A stretch of 64,000 nt of DNA from Cordylochernes scorpioides (GCA_030710605.1 CP092865.1:35006244-35070243), one strand, 5' to 3'. Counted from the first letter of the stretch, positions 20,519-31,914 are shown. Translations and numbers: made by a program. Notes: generated from the sequence alone by a model not told the origin.

Positions 20519-21606
20519 TTCGATAAAATAATCCCCTGAATTAATATTAAAATAAAAACATAAAGCCTCCAGGGAAAAGTTTCTTTTAAAAATATTTTTA
20601 TAAAAAAATATATATATCTCGAGCTTTCGGGCATGTAAGCACTTCTACGGGAGAAAATGCTTTACATGATTAATACGCCAATAAAATATGATTTAAAATT
20701 GAATAAAGTCCATTTATTGTTTACATTTGTTTTAAGGCATAATCAAACTTTAAAACGGAAGAAACTCAGAATATTATAAGAAATCTAAAGACTTGTCAAT
20801 ATCCTTTATCATTTATTCTAAGACATTTCTATAGCCCCTCTGAAATTCGGATTTCCCCAATTTATAAATCTATTAGCGCTATTCCCTATTCACCAGTATC
20901 TGTTTCTATAGCCCGTCATCTGAAGAAATTTGGAATCAAAACCTTTTCAGAAACTCACCTAATTATAATTCGTTACTAAGAAACCCCATAACAAAGAACA
21001 ATACCATTGATTATCCTTCCAATATTAAGAATGCCATATACTCCATAGAATGCAACGAATGCAAAACCAAATATGTCGGCGAAACTGGCAGACATTTAAA
21101 TATAAGAGTATCAGAACATAACGAAATATTGATAATCAAGACAGTAGATCTTTAGTATACCAACATATAAGAGAAACAGGCCATTCCTTCTCCCTATCAG
21201 AACCAAAGACCCAATACTCCAACATCCCCAATGGACTACAGAGACTTATAATAGAATCCATCATATCCAGAAAGCACAATAGCATCAACAGAAGAATATA
21301 TATTCCGGAAGTTTATAACATTATATTCCCTGAGCCCCCACCCCATAATCCCCAAGTGAAGCACGCGCAACAGAAGCCCGCGTTGATTATGCCTTAAAAC
21401 AAATGTAAACAATGAATGGACTTTATTTAAATTTAAATCATATTTTATTGGCGTATTAATCATGTAAATCATTTTCTCCCGTAGCAGGGCTTCTTTCCCG
21501 AAAGCTCGAGATATTTTTTAAATAAAAAATATTTTTAAAAGAATATTTTCCCTGGAGGCTTTATGTTTTTATTTTAATATTAATTAAATATATTATTTTA
21601 TCGAAT
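20519..21606 (+). mobile_element. Truncated Penelope-like element with inverted termini
   Basis: The arms 20519-20735 and 21385-21605 are inverted copies of the same terminal sequence (CCCTGGAGGCTTTATG, CCCGAAAGCTCGAGATA, TTAAGGCATAATCAA). Between them lies only the 3' part of the coding region: the RT end and the GIY-YIG endonuclease (CKTKYVGETGRH) with a frameshift near 21120. Penelope elements often carry inverted or direct terminal copies produced during integration. Sequence identity with the copy at 21.7-24.2 kb is high in the shared part. Confidence 0.85.
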
Positions 21607-21699
21607 TGTGAACTCAAGTTAAGTCATAAATTTATCGCCATATCAAATCAATTTTTATTTAAACCAGATTCACAAAAAATCATTGCAACTAGCGAAGTG

Positions 21700-24213
21700 G
21701 AGATGTCATCTGGGTTTCAATCGTTTCTGTGAAGAGGTGAACTTTGTCCCCCCATCCTTAAGAATAAAATATCCTGTCAAAAACCTTTTCTGAGCTAAAT
21801 TAATAAAGGAAACTCAATATAGGTTGTTGAGGACCAGAACACAGGGCTGTTATTCCAATATTCGATTGTTATCGAAAACAATCAAAGAACTCTTATGCAT
21901 CACTTCCCGTATTGTACCAGAAAAACAAATGTACGAACTAATAGTCCGAACCACGTCTGAAATCACGAAAGTAAGAACAGAAGTAGAGAGAAGGCAGAGT
22001 AAAAAACTGGAATATTGGGCACTGAAATTAAATAATCCAAATCTAAATAGAAACAATAACCTCAATAAAATAGTCAACCTGTCAAAAACTACCATGACCC
22101 AAGAAGAATTAGCTTTATTATCCAAGGGTATGGAATTCAGGAATATGCAAAAATCGGATCCCATCAGAATAGTAAGTGGAGTCGAAGCAGCCATATCAAA
22201 ACTTAACCAACAATAAAAGAATATTATTAGACATCATGTAACTAATCTTCTAAGTGAACCAGTAACCCTTCCCCCAAGCAACCCTCATGAGAACCGACTG
22301 ATTAAAGACTTAAGAAACAAAAAAGAAATAATCATCACCCAATCAGATAAAGGCGGTCAAACAGTTATTCTGGACGAAACTGATTACCATAGTAAAATGC
22401 TGAACATCCTTGAAGATCAAACTACCTTCAAACACATTTCCAAAGAAGAAAAAACCCGATCATACTCTTCTTTCAAAAAAGAACTCAGAAAAATGCATAA
22501 AGAACGTAATATTTCGAATGAAGAATTGAAAGACCTCTTGTCTAATATACAAACAGATGCCTTAATATATATGGCCTATATATGGCCTTCCTAAAATACA
22601 TAAACCAAATGTCCCCTTAAGATCCATAGTGGCTTTCTACCATTCCCAAACAGCACCTCTCTCCAAGTTCATCTCAACTTTTCTCAAACCCATAATCAAG
22701 CAGCAAAACTCCCCGTTCTCCATTTCCAACACCACCACCTTCATAGATGAACTATTCAAGTACCAACCCCAAGCAACCAAGATCATGATCTCATTCGACG
22801 TAGAATCCCTTTACCCAAGTCTCCCACACCAGCTGATACTAAGCAGCACCGAAGAATTCTTGAGAGAAAATCAGGTTGATCAGATCATAGTCAGGAAAAT
22901 AACTAAACTTAGAGCCCTATGCCTCGAAAAAAATATTCTGAATACGATTCCAAAACTTACGAACAGATTAAAGGTTCTCCCATGGGGAGCTCTCTCGCAA
23001 CCTAAGTAGACGAAATAGTCATGCGTCGCATAGACAGTTGGATAACTCCCTATTCCCGTCAGATATAGTTTTATGGCGTTGTTATATTGACGACATATTC
23101 TGTATATGCCCCGAAAATCAAACCAATAACATTCTAGAAAGACTCAACAGTTACCCTCCTAACCTAAATTTCACATTTGAAAAAGAAACAAACAATAGCC
23201 TGCCTTTTCTAGATATAAAAATTATTCGCATACAGAATCAATTCCAAACAACTGTTTATTATAAGCCATCCTTCAACCCCGACTATATCCGTTTTTCCTC
23301 CTACTGCCCACTCAGCCATAAAATCAGTACTGTAAAGACCATAACTAAACGTATCCATAGCCATTGCTCACTTCAAACCTTTAAAACGGAAGAAACTCAG
23401 AATATTATAAGAAATCTAAAGACTTGTCAATATCCTTTATCATTTATTCTAAGACATTTCTATAGCCCTTCTGAAATTCGGAATTCCCCAATTTATAAAT
23501 CTATTAGCAGTATTCCCTATTCACCAGTATCTGTTTCTATAGCCCATCATCTGAAGAAATTTGGAATCAAAACCTTTTTCAGAAACTCACCTAATTATAA
23601 TTCGTTACTAAGAAACCCCATTACAAAGAACAATATCATTGATTATCCTTCCAATATTAAGAATGCCATATACTCCATAGAATGCAACAAATGCAAAACC
23701 AAATATGTTGGTGAAACTGGCAGACATTCAAATCTAAGAGTATCAGAACATAAACGAAATATCGATAATCAAGACAGTATATCTTTAGTATACCAACATA
23801 TAAGAGAAACAGGCCATTCCTTCTCCCTATCAGAACCAAAGAACCATTACTCCAACATCCCCAATAGACTACAGAGACTTATAATAGAATCCATCATATC
23901 CAGAAAGAACAATAGCATTAACAGAAGAATAGATATTCCGGAATTTTATAACATTATATTCCCTGAGCCCATCCCATAACCCCCAAGTGAAGCACTCGCA
24001 ACAGAAGCCCGCGTTGATTATGCCTTAAAACAAATGTAAACAATGAATGGACTTTATTTAATTTTAAATAATAAAATTTATTGGCGTATCAATCATGTGA
24101 AGAATTTTCTCCCGTAGAAAGGCTTACTTGCTTGAAAGCTTGAGATATTTTGTAAATAAAAAATATTTTAAAAATAAACTTTCCCTGGAGGCTTTATGTT
24201 TTTATTTTCAAAT
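21700..24213 (+). mobile_element. Penelope-like retroelement, nearly full length
   Basis: The element ends with the same terminal sequence as its neighbour (GGAGGCTTTATGTTTTTATT at 24191-24210). Coding blocks cover the whole PLE protein in order, with four or five frame breaks. The 5' boundary is uncertain, and 21607-21823 may be 5' UTR or satellite. It lies in the satellite array, which resumes at 24216. Confidence 0.85.
21824..23979 (+). pseudogene. Penelope polyprotein: RT and GIY-YIG endonuclease
   Basis: The N-terminal region has the PLE motif LSKGMEF (about 22117), followed by IIITQSDKGGQTVILDE (about 22330) and GLPKIHKP (about 22590). The RT core has ISFDVESLYPSLP (about 22792), KGSPMGSSL (about 22970) and YIDDIFCI (about 23085). 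The C-terminus has NAIYSIECNKCKTKYVGETG, a GIY-YIG endonuclease with an upstream CxxC, ending at 23979. The enzyme nicks the target and primes reverse transcription from it. Stops or frame changes at about 22216, 22590 and 22925-23040 disable this copy. Length and order agree with the family. Confidence 0.88.
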
Positions 24214-24505
24214 TAATGACTATTTATCCACATCAATGAATATTAATGCACGGCAATATCTACTTCATCCGCAACAATGAGATTTACCTCAAATTAATGA
24301 TTATTTATCCACAACAATGACTATTATTGCACGACAATGTCTACTTCTTCCACAACAATGGGATTTAAATTCAATTAATGACTATTCATCCACATCAATG
24401 GCTATTAATGCACGACCATGTCTACCTCATTCGCAACAATGAGAGTTAACTCAAATTAATGACTATTTGTCCATAAGAATGGCTATTAATACACGACAAT
24501 GTCTA

Positions 24506-24820
24506 TGTGGCGACCACACTTTGCTTCAGCGAGCGCGAACTGGGACAAAGCTTTACTTCACATACGGGCAGTAGTGTGGCACCTCACTACGCCTCGGCAA
24601 GCGCGAGCTGGGAGAACACCTCACTACGCATTCACGGGCGGCATCTGGAACTCTTGCCACGCGCGTCGTTCAACAACAAGGCTTGCTTCTAGCGGCCTTA
24701 CTTCTTTCCTCTCTATATATTTCGGGGATTTAAATAAATAAATTTATTTTAAAAAAATAATTATAATCTTATCAGAGGCCTTTCCACAAGCCACACCACC
24801 ACGCACGCAACCATCCCACA
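24506..24820. mobile_element. Probable solo LTR in the satellite
   Basis: A 315-bp GC-rich insert runs from TGTGGCGACCAC to CATCCCACA in otherwise regular satellite. It contains AAATAAATAAATTTATTT, which could serve as a polyadenylation signal. The flanks are GTCTA and TCTTC, which do not give a clean duplication. The LTR call rests on the ends and on the GC contrast. Short open frames across it are not conserved in type. Confidence 0.45.
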
Positions 24821-25555
24821 TCTTCATCCGCAACAATGGGGTTTAAATCAAATTAATGACTATTTTTATACATCAATGACTATTTATGCACGACAATGTC
24901 TACTTAATCCGCAACAATGAGATATAACTAAAATTAATGACTATTTATCCACAACAATTACTATTAATACACGACAATGTCTATTTCATCTGCAACAATG
25001 GGATTTAACTCAAATTAATGACTATTTATTCACAACAATGACTCCTTCAGCGGGAAAAACGAAGCTTAATCCAAAACAGAGATTACTTTATTCGCAACAA
25101 TGGCCTTTTTATCTGCCAAAAAAATATCTTGTACACAAAAATGAGTATTTTAACCTCAACAATGAAAATTTTATATAAAACAATGAATATTTTATATAAA
25201 ACAATGAATATTTTATATAAAACAATGAATATTTATCCACAAAAATTACTATATATACGCAAAAATAAAACTCATACCATACCAATAACTATTTTTTCCG
25301 CAACAATGTATTTTTAAGCGCAAATGTATTTTTCGACAACAACGAAACCTTATCTACGGTAATTGATTTTTCTATCCACAACATACACACAATCACTGGT
25401 TTATCTTTAATAATGACTACGTTATTCACTGCCTTGACTACTTCATCCGCAACAATTAGAATAAATTCACAAAAATCAAACTTTATAAAAAAACAATGTC
25501 TACTTTACACAAAACAATAAGTATTTCAGTTTTCAACCAGTTTTTTTTTGTCGCT

Positions 25556-25612
25556 GAGGTGCAGCTTGCACCACTCTGATGAGGGCCAACAGCCCGAAAC
25601 GCGAACGTGTTA
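25556..25612 (+). ncRNA. Hammerhead ribozyme-like sequence, copy 2
   Basis: The core is intact: CTGATGA (25576-25582), stem II GGGC-CAACA-GCCC (25583-25595), GAAAC (25596-25600). Upstream GGTGCAGCTTGCACC can pair with itself or form the outer part of stem I. The cleavage-side strand CGTGTT pairs imperfectly with CCACT, and stem III (ACGCGAA) has lost its A-U closing pair. The core is the best preserved of the four copies, but cleavage is uncertain. Confidence 0.75.
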
Positions 25613-26394
25613 GCTTTTCTTGATTAAGAAAGAATGGGTATTTGGCCAATTCCGGAATAATTGAAAATCAACGAGAATTGTTGATATTTATTCAGATAGA
25701 TGGCGCAAGCTTTCAGCAACTTTCAGTTGCATGTTAAGGAGATGCCATTTTCTTTTTTTTTAAATATAATTTTTGCATCTTATTCCAGTACAATATCACA
25801 TTTGTACTATTTTTTCAATAAGCATTTCATTAACAAAAATGAAATTACCCACAAAATGACTATTAATGCACGACAATGTCTACTTTATCCGCAACAATGA
25901 GATTTAACTAAAATTAATGACTATTTATCCAAAAGAATGACTATTAATGCACGACAATGTCTACTTCATTAGCAACACTGGAATTTAACTCAATGACTAT
26001 TTATCTACAACAATGACTACTTCAGCCGCAAAAACGGAGCTTAATCCAAAACAAAGTTTACTTTATTCGCAACAATGACCTTTTATCTGTCCCAAAGAAA
26101 TCTTATACACAAAAATGAGTATTTCAACTACAACAATGAGTATTTTATCCACAACAATGAATATTTGTCTACAACAATTAATACCATAAAATGTTGATTT
26201 ATCAGCAAAAATGAAATGCAATCCACATTAATGACTGCTGATTTATAACACGTCCATATATTTGTGGTGGGGTTTTTAAAGGTTATGAAAGGCAAAATGG
26301 TTCACAATCTAGGTCCGATCTGAACTTGCCAGAATGACAAACTTATGATCACATATAACTTGGCTCGTTAGCTGATATATTCAATACTTAAGAA

Positions 26395-26640
26395 AAAGGC
26401 CTCTCCTGATAGTTTAACAAAAAGTTTCTGATGGCTTGCGCTATCTGTCGGGACAGCCCGCGTACGAAGTTAGCTTTTCTTAATTAATCAGAAAGGGTAT
26501 TTGGTCAACGATTAGGTGATATATTCCGACAGATAGCGCAAACTATTAGCAACTTTCAGTTTCATGATTAGGATATTCCTTTCTCTTAATTTATCTACCT
26601 GATTCTAGTACAATTTCACCTTTTTACTATTTTCACATTA
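26395..26640. repeat. Partial hammerhead-flank repeat
   Basis: The segment shares GTTAGCTTTTCTT, GGGTATTTGG and GATAGCGCAAACTATTAGCA with the sequence downstream of the hammerheads at 13.3 and 25.6 kb. Only the 3' half of the ribozyme remains (GGGACAGCCCGCGTACG, about 26449-26465). The bases from 26246 to 26394 carry no clear feature. Confidence 0.55.
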
Positions 26641-26900
26641 TTCAATACTGTTTCTATCAAAGAGAGGCTGGGGACTAATTACCTCTAAAAATAATAATCC
26701 CTTATATACAAGGTGTGTCCAATAAATAATGAGACCGGTCAAAAACAGGGAAAAAATGAAATAATTTTTTTTTTAAAGTCTATTAAAAAAATAGAAAGCT
26801 TCAGCTACACTGCGGTACATCACATCACGTGATTGCGCGCGTAGTCGATAAATTGTAAGCTTGTAAAAAGAACGCCTTGCATAACAACTTCTAATTTGTA

Positions 26901-27125
26901 ATGGATAGAAAATTCGAACAACGAATTTGTATTAAATTTTGCTACAAAATTGGGAAATCGGCTTCAGAAACTTTAGATTTGTTGAAATTGGCATTTGGAA
27001 ATGAAAATGTAAATAAGCCCACCACATTTAGATGGTTTCCACGATTTAAAAATGGAATGGAATCGGTGAAAGATGAGAAGCGTGTTGGACGTCCAATTCT
27101 GCACAGGAACTCTGAAAAATGAGCC
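26901..27125 (+). pseudogene. Mariner transposase, N-terminal part
   Basis: It starts with ATG (MDRKFEQRICIKFCYKIGKS) and carries the first helix-turn-helix (TLDLLKLAFGNENVNKPTTF) and the linker GRPILHRNSEK. TGA follows at the LINE insertion site. This part binds the inverted repeats. Confidence 0.85.
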
Positions 27126-29098
27126 AAATTTCAAATTTTATAAAAGAAAATCAACAACAACAACAACAAAAGCTTTATAAAGACCCTTTAGTCTTATACA
27201 GATTCTCCAAGCAGAAATATAGGATACATGCAGGGAAAACAATGATAGAACTTAATGGTAACATAAAATTTATGTACAGAGAAAATGATATAAAGACAAT
27301 CAAGCTAATAGATTAATCTGGGCAAATTGGAGGCAAAGAAAGTTACTATACATGGATTTACCACGTCGTGTTAGGTCTTGTGAAGTTATTTGGTAGCAGC
27401 TCTGAAACTTCTTAGTTGAAACTCTTCCTAGTCATCTTCCCCGCCCTTGGCATTGCCGGTTGGACTTCACTTGTAAGCTTTTCGACCTGTGAGTCAATTG
27501 TGGAGTCTTCCACTAGTAAATTCGTTGAATCCCTCAAGCTGCCCTTGTAAGATGTAGCCTTGTCAGCTGTTCAGGAATACTTGCCAACAGAACGAAACTT
27601 CGTATTATCTTTTGTCTTTATATTGTTTAGACCATTAAATTTTGGGACAAGTGGTAGATGGTCCAAATAAGGCATGCATTCAATAGTAAGATCAACAATC
27701 AGCTGAAGTACTGCAGGCGAAACAATAGAAAGATCTATAACTGAGGATCCTTGAGTTGAAGAATAAAAGTTTCCATATTTATCACTGATAGATCTGCCAT
27801 CTATTATCGTGAGTGAACTCTCATCGAGGAAATAATAATTCTACAGAGATATTTCAGGAGAATATTCTATGAGGATTGTTCCTTAGTGATGTAACATTTT
27901 ATTTTGATAATTAGAATGTTAATGCTGAGCTACAAGTGCAGATTGGCGACTTTTATTCGTTTTTAGAAATGAGCAATCATGTGATAGTTCTTGTCTAGGT
28001 TGTCGCAAAAATTCTTCCTGAGAAAGATATTTTAACTGTGAAAAATTAGGTTGGACAGTGGTACGAATGCTATCCTAAGTTTGCTATAATGCATCCCCGT
28101 TGGAGCTGACAACGCGGCCATTTAAAACAGAGTAGCTTATGCCATGGACAATTAGCCTGTTATCTCTTTGTTTGGAAACAGTTCCCTTACTCATGAGTTC
28201 CTTTCGCTTGCTAATTAGCAATATCCTTTGATCTCTAATAGTTGGAGGGTAATCTTTATTTACGAATATTTTTTTGTCCCTGAGTCTGAAAGCGTTCCGA
28301 AAAAGCAGAAGACTTTGCTTGAAATCAGGCACCTCAATAAGCAGCGGCGAATTAGATTTTTCTGTCAATCTTCGGCACTGTTCTATCCTAAGATCTTCAG
28401 AAATTTGCATCGTGTTTGAAATTAGATCTTGGATCAAACCTCGAGATTCTTCAGGGGTTTCACCTTCTGCTCCTTCAATTCCATAAATAATCAAGTTCCT
28501 TTACCTCTTCCTCATCTCTTCAAGCTCCAAATGTCTCTCGAGATCAGATATTCTATTTGTATTAAGCGAGACAGCTTTAGAAGTGGCTTCCAATGATGAC
28601 TCGAAGTGTTGTAGGCGCTGATTTATTTTGTCCAATCCTTGTTCTACCGAATCAAGTCTAGTCTCCATTTTTTTACCAAAGTCATCTATCTTAGTTGAAA
28701 GTGCTAAAATTAGATCATGCAAATCTTTATATTTGCCCACATCTAATGTTGTTTGTCTTGTCTGTTTGGGGCCAGGATTTGATTCAATACCTGACATTAT
28801 CAGCAGCATTAAAATAATACATCGACGAGTTCCCTTTCCAGCATGAGTAAAAGAGATAGCCTTGAAATTATTTTCATAATAAACAAAAGTTTTAGCGCGA
28901 AAATTTACATATCTAGTGATCACAGCAGCTTCTCTAGCAAAAAAAGAAGATATTAATTATAGAAATAAATAAAATCAGCTTCATGATCTTCGTAGAGAAT
29001 ATATAAACTATAGGCCAACGGCAGGATACTCACAAGAAGGCGTAACCCAAGTAGAAGCACAAAAAAGCAAATTATAAGTTTAAAATATTTACTTATCG
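27126..29098 (-). mobile_element. 2A-bearing LINE, internally deleted
   Basis: The insert sits between TGAGCC copies (27120-27125 and 29099-29104) inside the mariner. On the minus strand it has a 5' UTR, ORF1, a short ORF2 remnant and a (GTT)n tail (about 27155-27170). The ORF2 remnant at about 27620-27860 reads GSSVIDLSIVSPA and LDHLPLVPK, the last motif of an APE-type endonuclease. No RT is present. It is related to the LINE at 35-44 kb. Confidence 0.8.
28084..28923 (-). pseudogene. LINE ORF1 with N-terminal 2A-like motif
   Basis: The N-terminal part has a hydrophobic segment (CIILMLLIM) followed at once by SGIESNPGP, close to the 2A consensus D-x-E-x-NPGP but with G instead of D. Then comes a predicted coiled coil (SVEQGLDKINQRLQHFESSL, about 28540-28680) and, after one frame break at about 28497, an RRM/CTD-like region with IIYGIEG, RIEQCRRLTEK, IFVNKDYPP and DNRLIVHGISY. 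The layout is that of LINE ORF1 RNA chaperones. The motif could separate the hydrophobic leader during translation or act as part of a signal sequence. Confidence 0.75.
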
Positions 29099-29103
29099 TG
29101 AGC

Positions 29104-29965
29104 CGAAGAATTTCGCGACCGGTCAACTTGGCCACCTAGCGGAGAATCCGATAAAAGAAAATCCACGAATAGGGTTACGAGACATTGTAAAAGAAACAGG
29201 GATATCAAAATCATTAGTTGGATCGATAATTAAAGAAGACTTGCAGTTAAAGAAGACACCTTCAAAATTTGTCCCTAAAATGCTCACAATCCAACAAAAG
29301 GAGAATCGTGTTGAAGTTGTCAAAAAATGCTTGAAATGGTGGAAGAAAACCCTGATTGGAAGGAAAAAGTAATAACTGGAGACGAGACATGGGTTTACGG
29401 GTATGACCCGGAAACAAAACGCCAACCCATGGAGTGGAAAGGAAAAAATGAACCAAGAACGAAGAAATCCCGACTTTGCAAGTCAAAAAACAAAGTCTTA
29501 TTGGTCACGTTCTTTGACATAAAGGGAATTGTGCATTATGAATATCTAGAGGAAGGTCAAACAATCAATAAGGAGTCTTATTTAAACATTATGAGACGTG
29601 TACGTGAATCAATTTGTCTGAAAAGAAGTGAAATGTGGAGTTCCAAAAATTGGATTATCCATCATGATAATGCACCACCACACACCGCTACATCTGTACT
29701 GACTTATTAGGCTAAACACGGCATCCAAATACTTCAACAACCTCCCTATTTCCCAGACCTAGCTCCAAATGATTTTTTTTCTCTTTCCAAAACTCAAAAT
29801 GGCTTTAAAAGGAAGGAGATTTACACTAGAGAGTCCATCATAGCAGATTCGAAAAAGGTCTTGAAGAACATCCCGAAAGATGCCTTTTCTAAATGTTTCA
29901 AATCATGGGAGAAGATATGGAAATTATGTATAGATGCGGGAGGGGACTATTTTGAAAAATACTAA
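29104..29965 (+). pseudogene. Mariner transposase, C-terminal catalytic part
   Basis: The frame resumes with FATGQLGHLAENPIKENPRI, the second helix-turn-helix. The catalytic residues are in TGDETWVYGYDPETK (first D, about 29380), IHHDNAPPHTA (second D, about 29660) and YFPDLAPNDFF (third D, about 29750), a D,D34D layout of true mariners. Breaks occur near 29320, at TAG 29708 and near 29780. It ends FEKY-stop. Confidence 0.87.
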
Positions 29966-30036
29966 TAAAATATTTTTTAATCATTCTATTTTTTCTTTAT
30001 TTTTGACCAGTCTCATTATTTATTGGACACACCTTG

Positions 30037-31360
30037 TTTAATAGAATTTTTGAGTGAAAATTTTCAAATCCAGGGAGGTGTCTTTCAAAAATTCAATTTA
30101 ATTAACTGGAGTTATTGAAGAAGTTCTCGAGTTAATTAAAAAATATATTTTTACACACAAGACACACTTCACCCTGGATGGATTTTTTTTTCGTTTGAAC
30201 TAATTATTTCTTTTAATTTACGGAAATCTACAAAATTCTTTCAACTTTTTTTAAAATCTTTAGTTATAAGGGTGATTGGGTTTAGCATAATTTTAACTGG
30301 GGTAGTTTCAATTTAGCTTCAAATTTGTTGATAGAAAAATATTGTGATATATATCACACACAATTATATCTTAGATAATAAAAAGGCATATATTGGATTG
30401 AATAAGAGATTTATTTGACAATATTTCCGTTGGCTGAACGCCAACCTTTATATCAAGGCCTTATAATATAACTTTGACAAAGGTTAGCGTTCAGCCAACT
30501 GAAATATTGGCAAATAAATCTCTTATTCAATTCAATATTTTATTTTTATTATCTAATGATTTAAATATGGATTGCTCTATTTTCAAAACAATTATATATA
30601 TTTAGAAAGTTTGAGGAAATATTGAAATTTAAACAAGACTAAGAGAAAGATAGGTATTTGACATACATGAGTATTATTATCAAAAATGTATACATAAAAT
30701 AAATTAATTTGACCATATCTAAACCTTTTTTGGAGTCTCGAGGTTATAAGTAGAGAGTGTGTTGTATGAAAGAGACAAGTATATTAACGACAATGCCCGC
30801 CTAGAAGTATCATGCGGTGATGTTGCTAGCTTGTAGCCACTCTGTTGGAAGATACTCCCCGTAGTTCCACGAGCGATAAATGGTGCACATTACGTGACAA
30901 GGAAGCATCGTTTTGAGAGACCAAACGTTACAATATTTTTTAAAATATAGAATTGCTTAATATTGTAAATGATAATTTGGATTCTATAAAATAAAAAATT
31001 GTAGGACATGTAGGATAAAATTAAGTGCTGTTATAAGCATTTTTAATTTTATAAATTGATGCTATAAAAAGTGTTGCACTCAAAATTTACCCATGAGTGA
31101 TAAATACTAGTAGATGCAGCGTGGATACGAGCAGATTGCAAATTGATAAATTATGTTATGTGAGTTAAGTGCACCTTTCTTGCAATGTAGTTTCTCTGCT
31201 AAATACTTACTTCTTTCTCATCTTGTGAATTTATTAGCCAGAACTCGACGTGGAGCGAATTCAATGGCGTGAAACGAGAGAACTGAAGACAGAGTGTGTT
31301 TTGCTTCAACCATCGAGATGAAATATATCGATGTTATAAATGGTTTAGTGCCACAAATAT
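30037..31360. other. AT-rich stretch without a recognised gene
   Basis: There is no open frame of note and nothing homologous to the other elements. The single structured item is the inverted repeat at 30383-30537, listed separately. This side lies downstream of the phosphatase poly(A) signal. Confidence 0.6.
30383..30537. repeat. Inverted repeat with ~60-bp arms
   Basis: The left arm (ATTGGATTGAATAAGAGATT.., with GTTGGCTGAACGCCAACCTT) pairs with the right arm (AAGGTTAGCGTTCAGCCAAC.. ending CTTATTCAATTCAATAT). The loop is about 30 bp. Arms carry a few mismatches. It could be a small foldback or MITE; no clear flanking duplication. Confidence 0.8.
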
Positions 31361-31394
31361 GTACACAAATAGAGAGCAGCCATTTTGGGATAGC

Positions 31395-31400
31395 TTTATT
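31395..31400 (-). promoter_or_regulatory. Poly(A) signal of the phosphatase gene
   Basis: AATAAA on the minus strand lies about 136 bp beyond the stop codon at 31536. It is the first canonical signal downstream. Confidence 0.55.
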
Positions 31401-31535
31401 ATATCATATATGATTCCAATGAGATCGATATATTTTGTACAAAAATGACAAGTAGCATTATTATTGAAAAATACCAAATAAAATTCAAATCGTCTACGTA
31501 AAACAAAATGTCGTGGCTTGTTATGTACAGTTGTC

Positions 31536-31610
31536 CTAGGCCATGACAGTGGTGGCTCCGTCCTTAATGGTCCAGGCCAGAAGGCAGTGGTAGATGAGCA
31601 TATACTCGGG
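31536..31610 (-). CDS. Protein tyrosine phosphatase, last coding exon
   Basis: The exon encodes PEYMLIYHCLLAWTIKDGAT and ends TVMA-TAG. It begins directly after a splice acceptor (TGTGTGTAG) in phase 0, as the preceding exon (32301-32433) requires. Joined, the two give QRGSLVHSL|PEYMLIYHCLL, which has the same spacing as the last helix of PTP domains (QRPxMVQTxEQYxFxYxxLL). A solo gypsy LTR lies upstream of the acceptor, leaving 17 bp (31611-31627) of intron next to the exon, four of which are its ATAT duplication. The exon is GC-richer than its surroundings, like its partners. Confidence 0.8.
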   Translation of the reverse strand, partial: PEYMLIYHCLLAWTIKDGATTVMA

Positions 31611-31627
31611 CTACACACATCAATATT

Positions 31628-31914
31628 GTAGCGGAGATAAATAAAGCAAGGGCAAATTTGGGAATAATTAATTTATTATAAAGAATATTTACCTTTTATT
31701 TCTCCAATAAAATTATATAGAAGAGGTATTTATAAGGAGAGAGAGTCAGATAATATAACAATTTATCTCAAGGTAAAAATAATAATAACACGAGTGTTCA
31801 GCCACCGAGGCGTCTTTATTTGCCGATAAGATTCTGAGAACCCCTCACACCTGTGGTCGTCCCCCCGGAGCCCAGTGATGATTGACAGGTGTCCCATTGT
31901 AGAACTACTTGACT
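31628..31914. mobile_element. Solo gypsy LTR
   Basis: The sequence begins TGTAGCGGAGATAAATAAAG and ends near CTACTTGACT, matching both ends of the gypsy LTR at 13.8-20.1 kb, with a 287-bp body containing CTCACACCTGTGGTC and GATTGACAGGTGTCCCA in the same places. ATAT flanks it at 31624-31627 and 31915-31918. It lies inside the last intron of the phosphatase gene. Confidence 0.9.

Larger units (their letters stand above)
24216..26245. repeat. ACAACAATG satellite, block 4
   Basis: Modules are as in block 1. From 25130 the order matches block 2, including a hammerhead segment at 25556-25612 and its downstream flank (GATGGCGCAAGCTTTCAGCA). Three near-identical ATGAATATTTTATATAAAAC modules in a row at 25165-25225 show local recent duplication. 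A TG..CA insert lies at 24506-24820. Confidence 0.85.
26709..30036 (+). mobile_element. Mariner transposon, split by a LINE
   Basis: Inverted ends CAAGGTGTGTCCAATAAATA at 26709 and its complement ending at 30036 extend to about 36 bp with one mismatch. The left side has the expected TA; the right flank now reads TT. The transposase is in two parts, 26901-27122 and 29104-29965, separated by a LINE flanked by TGAGCC. Several frame breaks make it inactive. Confidence 0.9.

Noticed and set aside
24499..24741. ORFs in the GC-rich insert within the satellite
   Set aside because: Two overlapping frames without recognisable motifs inside a sequence with LTR-like ends.
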